Assembly: GCA_964431805.1 (NCBI GenBank) | Contig: CAYSKV010000006.1 | Location: 1 to 60,883, forward strand | Direction of reading: 5' to 3' | DNA: 60,883 nucleotides | DNA from: JACPHD01 sp964431805 | GTDB lineage: Bacteria; Patescibacteriota; Patescibacteriia; Patescibacteriales; GWC2-42-12 | Part shown: piece after piece, positions 58,572 to 60,883 of the stretch | How the letters are laid out: the number at the start of each line of letters is the position of its first letter | How positions within the stretch are numbered: position 1 is the first letter of the stretch | The notes under the pieces: generated by a model | The model's database searches: none | What the model was told of the DNA's origin: nothing | The model's input: only the letters and a program-made list of their open reading frames with translations | Translations under genes and position numbers: made by a program

Positions 58572-58895
58572 TTAGATTTTTAAATCATCAACAGATGAAG
58601 TGTCAATTCCAGAATCTTGGCTTCTGGCAGGTCGTCTTGAACCTTCTGGTTCATAGATTTTTAAATTAACACGAGCATTGTTTTTAGCGCCAACGATCTT
58701 TAATAAAGTTCGGATGGCTTGTGCTGTCTGACCTTTTCGGCCAATAATGTATCCCATGTCGGCCGGGTCGGTTTTAAGCGTTAACAAAACTCCCATTTCG
58801 TCTACTGTTCTTTCCACTGATACTGCATCAGGGTTAGAAACAACTGACTTGGCGACGAACTCCAAGAATGCTTGATCGGATGCTTGAGCAGCCAT
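58572..58895 (-). CDS. khpA: KH-domain RNA-binding protein KhpA
   Basis: This 107-residue protein has an N-terminal region and a single KH domain with the GxxG loop in MGYIIGRKGQTAQAIRTLLKIVGA. A charged tail (EGSRRPARSQDSG) follows. KhpA acts with KhpB/Jag in RNA binding and cell-size control in other bacteria. Its place between rpsP and trmD is the normal genomic position. Confidence 0.88.
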   Translation of the reverse strand: MAAQASDQAFLEFVAKSVVSNPDAVSVERTVDEMGVLLTLKTDPADMGYIIGRKGQTAQAIRTLLKIVGAKNNARVNLKIYEPEGSRRPARSQDSGIDTSSVDDLKI

Positions 58896-59035
58896 AGTTT
58901 TCTTGTTCTTGCAAAGCTGACTTTAAGGGTTGCCCCTATAAATATTTTCAGTCAGAATTGAAAGATCTCTTAATAATTAAACCCAATGTTTATTGGGATT
59001 ATGTTATTTTAACATAAATTACTTATTTGTCAATC

Positions 59036-59410
59036 TTAAGCGGCTGGTTGTTCTATTTTTGGCTCTTCAGCTGGAGCTTGGGTAGTAGTTTCTACTGGCG
59101 CTGATGTAGTGGCGGCTTTAACTGGAGCTGGAGCTTTTTTGGGCGTTCTGCTTTTTGAAGCTTTTACTTTTTTGCCTTCAATAATTTTTTTCTCAACCAA
59201 TAAATTATTTACTGTATCTGACATGCCCGCGCCTTTAGAAATCCAATATTTAGTTTTTTCAGCATCAATTTTTAATTCTTTGGTGTGCGGATTATAGGAG
59301 CCTAAAATTTCTAAAGAATCTCCGTAAAGATCTTTGTGTTTTTCTGATATGAGGACACGATATAATGGTTTATTCTTTTTCCCCACTCTTGATAATCTGA
59401 TAGTTAACAT
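59036..59410 (-). CDS. rpsP: Ribosomal protein bS16
   Basis: This 124-residue bS16 has the conserved start MLTIRLSRVGKKNKPLYRVLISEKHKDLYGDSLEILGSYNPHTKEL and KYWISKGAGMSDTVNNLL. A C-terminal Ala/Pro/Glu-rich extension (about residues 90-124) is longer than in E. coli and of low complexity. It is first of the rpsP-khpA-trmD series. Confidence 0.95.
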   Translation of the reverse strand: MLTIRLSRVGKKNKPLYRVLISEKHKDLYGDSLEILGSYNPHTKELKIDAEKTKYWISKGAGMSDTVNNLLVEKKIIEGKKVKASKSRTPKKAPAPVKAATTSAPVETTTQAPAEEPKIEQPAA

Positions 59411-59501
59411 AGTTTGTTAGTTATTTTATAAAATCTCATTGAGCATTTGAGACGGTTTATTTAGTAGATGTTAGCTGATTAATAGCTTTTTGTCAATCTA
59501 C

Positions 59502-59524
59502 TGGAGCGGGTAACGGGAATCGAA
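59502..59524 (-). repeat. Displaced 3' end of tRNA-Gly
   Basis: 22 of 23 bases match 59616-59638, the 3' end of tRNA-Gly including CCA, from the T-loop outward. The two copies are 114 bp apart and flank a 91-bp insertion. Confidence 0.85.
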
Positions 59525-59615
59525 GGGGCGGAAGCCCCACTCCGACACAATGGCTTCTCAACCCATTACCACACTAAAAGATAAATTTATCAACTGCGTT
59601 GCTAACTTTATCTCT
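59525..59615. mobile_element. 91-bp insertion at tRNA-Gly 3' end
   Basis: It starts GGGGCGGAAGCCCCACTCC GACACAATG-, nearly identical to the start of 28973-29060. Its other end has a stem GATAAATTTATC/GATAAAG. It has the same position and size as the tRNA-Ala insertion. Confidence 0.5.
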
Positions 59616-59690
59616 TGGAGCGGGTAAGGGGAATCGAACCCCTCTCTCCAGCTTGGAAGGCTAGCATAAAAGCCACTATACGATACCCGC
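59616..59690 (-). tRNA. tRNA-Gly (TCC)
   Basis: Acceptor GCGGGTA/TACCCGC, discriminator T, encoded CCA, loop CTTCCAA (anticodon TCC), T-arm GGGGTTCGATTCCCC. Confidence 0.95.
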
Positions 59691-59702
59691 TAAAAATCTT
59701 TG

Positions 59703-59773
59703 TCGGGCTGCTGGGAATTGAACCCAGTCAACATGCTCCCAAAGCATGCGTACTACCGGTATACGACAGCCCG
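59703..59773 (-). tRNA. tRNA-Pro (TGG)
   Basis: Acceptor CGGGCTG/CAGCCCG, anticodon stem CATGC/GCATG, loop TTTGGGA (anticodon TGG), T-arm CTGGGTTCAATTCCCAG. CCA is not encoded. Confidence 0.95.
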
Positions 59774-59793
59774 AGTTCAATTAATAATTGAAA

Positions 59794-59868
59794 TGGTGCC
59801 GGGGGTGAGAATCGGACTCACGACACAATGATTTTCAGTCATTTGCTCTACCACTGAGCTACCCCGGC
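59794..59868 (-). tRNA. tRNA-Phe (GAA)
   Basis: Acceptor GCCGGGG/CCCCGGC, discriminator A and encoded CCA, anticodon stem AATGA/TCATT, loop CTGAAAA (anticodon GAA). Its variable region GTGTCG resembles part of the tRNA-linked insertions. Confidence 0.95.
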
Positions 59869-59883
59869 CTAATTGAATTCTTG

Positions 59884-59956
59884 TTGCGGGGGTCGGATTT
59901 GAACCGACGACCTCCAGGTTATGGGCCTGGCGAGCTGCCAACTGCTCTACCCCGCG
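59884..59956 (-). tRNA. Initiator tRNA-fMet (CAT)
   Basis: Acceptor starts CGCGGGG with the C1-A72 mismatch of initiators. Loop CCCATAA (anticodon CAT), stem CCAGG/CCTGG. It closely matches bacterial tRNA-fMet. Confidence 0.95.
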
Positions 59957-59993
59957 ATACTACGCTAAAGCTTCGTATCGCAAGCTTAGCGAA

Positions 59994-60242
59994 TTAAACC
60001 AATCTTTTTTTAAAGAATGCATTTCCAGACCCAGTTTTTAGATATTGCTCAAAATAAGCTGCAATTGTTTTGTTTTTAAACATGCCAATCCAAACAACTT
60101 TAATGGGTAATCTATATTTTGTGTAATCAACTAAACTATTTTTATGTTGTACTATTCTTTTTTTAATATTTTCAGTTAAACCTATATAATAAGTTTTATC
60201 TGAACATAATAAAATATAAACGTAATACATAGACAATCCCAT
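59994..60242 (-). CDS. GIY-YIG endonuclease-domain protein (second)
   Basis: This 82-residue stand-alone GIY-YIG domain (YYVYILLCSDKTYYIGLTENIKKRIVQHKNS, AAYFEQYLKTGSGNAFFKKRL) has the catalytic Tyr, Arg and Glu. ATG 60242 or 60230 may be the start. It is inserted inside a tRNA cluster between tRNA-fMet and tRNA-Ile. It shares its type, but not close sequence, with the protein at 51039. Confidence 0.85.
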   Translation of the reverse strand: MGLSMYYVYILLCSDKTYYIGLTENIKKRIVQHKNSLVDYTKYRLPIKVVWIGMFKNKTIAAYFEQYLKTGSGNAFFKKRLV

Positions 60243-60277
60243 TAAGGCTTGTCCTCCATAGCTTCAGCGTAGGAGGG

Positions 60278-60351
60278 TGGGCATGCCGGGAATCGAACCT
60301 GGGACCTCCACATTATCAGTGTGGCGCTCTAACCAGCTGAGCTACATGCCC
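60278..60351 (-). tRNA. tRNA-Ile (GAT)
   Basis: Acceptor GGGCATG/CATGCCC, anticodon stem CCACA/TGTGG, loop CTGATAA (anticodon GAT), T-arm GCCAGGTTCGATTCCCGGC-like. Confidence 0.95.
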
Positions 60352-60363
60352 AAATATTATACA

Positions 60364-60408
60364 AAATAAAAAGACTGCTTCTAAATAATTTAGGACCAGT
60401 CTTTTTAT
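60364..60408 (-). terminator. Terminator downstream of 16S rRNA
   Basis: AAAAAGACTG pairs with CAGTCTTTTT across 25 nt. In the minus direction CAGTCTTTTTATTTT follows, between the 16S 3' end and tRNA-Ile. Confidence 0.65.
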
Positions 60409-60540
60409 AATTTATCCTCCGTAGCTTTAGCGAAGGGGGACAAATAGGCCCATAAAACTATTTGTTTATTTTTTTTGTATTTCAGTACTAACAGGCGCTA
60501 ACTCTTCGACTATTTCGATTGTTCACCGAAAAATCTCCCT

Positions 60541-60883
60541 AGAAAGGAGGTGATCCATCCACAGCTTCCGCTACGGATGCCTTGTTACGACTTCGTCCCT
60601 ATCATCGATCCTACCTTCGAACCCTTTACGGGGTTCTTCGGGCATTACCGACTCTCTTGACGTGACGGGCGGTGAGTACAAGACCCGAGAACGTATTCAA
60701 CGTGGCGTGGCTGATCCACGTTTACTAGCGATTCCAGCTTCATGAGGGCGAGTTGCAGCCCTCAATCCGAACTGAGAGAAGTTTTAAAGGATTTGCTCCA
60801 TCTTACGATTTGGCGTCCCTTTGTGCTTCCCATTGTAGCACGTGTGTCGCCCAAGGTGTAAGAACCATGCTGATTTGACGTCA
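60541..60883 (-). rRNA. 16S ribosomal RNA, 3' part
   Basis: Reverse complement ends GGATCACCTCCTTTCT with the anti-SD CCTCC, preceded by GTAACAAGG and, further in, the conserved helix-44 region and GTACACACCGCC-like GCCCGTCACG block. The 5' part lies beyond the right edge. The sequence is divergent from model bacteria. No 23S gene follows within the tRNA cluster. Confidence 0.96.

Noticed and set aside
1..60883. CRISPR array or cas genes
   Set aside because: No regularly spaced direct repeats of 24-40 bp and no Cas-like proteins were seen. The repeats present are palindromic singletons.

Overview
This window looks like part of the chromosome of a Candidate Phyla Radiation (Patescibacteria) bacterium, probably a Parcubacteria-type lineage. 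The base composition is low in G+C. The 16S rRNA 3' end is divergent but keeps the anti-Shine-Dalgarno CCTCC. There are nine paralogous small VirB2/TrbC-like pilins, and a secreted repeat protein carries a C-terminal peptidoglycan-binding domain. The rpsP-khpA-trmD group lacks rimM. The code is standard: trxA ends in TGA, and TAA and TAG also serve as stops. No exact lineage can be given from this window alone.

Region 1 (1-584) is the 5' part of ychF. Region 2 (about 600-16,050) is an accessory island between ychF and tRNA-Asp. It holds a small promoter-to-terminator locus, an orphan zinc-ribbon protein, a strongly structured 320-nt RNA candidate, and a degraded phage module (ParB-methyltransferase, small terminase-like HTH protein, truncated terminase ATPase). 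Two cargo membrane/secreted proteins and a serine recombinase follow. Next comes a six-gene operon with 2-9 bp gaps: hsdM, CD-NTase, SLATT 2TM effector, hsdS, hsdR, YgjP-like metalloprotease. A CBASS-like signalling/effector pair is thus nested inside a Type I restriction-modification operon. This is the most interesting system in the window.

Region 3 (16,170-28,900) is mostly minus strand: tRNA-Asp, a TrmH-family methyltransferase, an SdpI/SdpR pair with its promoter and operator, an Ig-repeat surface protein, yraN, a methyltransferase, a giant secreted repeat protein split by an amber codon and a G9 frameshift, rnhB, trxB and trxA. Region 4 (28,950-35,575) holds tRNA-Ala and tRNA-Arg, a bactofilin, a degenerate lipid-kinase-like protein, the yidC-yidD-rnpA-rpmH block and dnaA-dnaN, which is the classical origin neighbourhood. 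Region 5 (35,650-55,350) holds a class A PBP, two pilin arrays plus a lone pilin, a 3D-domain protein, tRNA-Cys with two perfect DnaA boxes framed by palindromes, a second non-coding RNA candidate, dksA-like, lspA, tsaE, tRNA-Val/Leu, rplS, a kinase, rluD, glycosyltransferase and flippase genes, a glycoside hydrolase and a ROK kinase. Region 6 (55,400-60,883) holds an SPFH membrane operon, trmD, khpA, rpsP, a tRNA cluster (Gly, Pro, Phe, fMet, Ile) and the 3' part of a 16S rRNA gene that is not followed by a 23S gene.

Several layers of repeats overlie the genes: two 162/163-bp copies of an inverted-terminal-repeat element, a 172-bp palindromic element, a family of 22-44-bp palindromes, RPE-like repeats, a TAACRGGGTRAA motif placed at gene starts, and two about 90-bp insertions that each leave a displaced copy of a tRNA 3' end. 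Promoters, terminators and RNA structures were read by eye. Family names rest on motif recognition, not on database searches.
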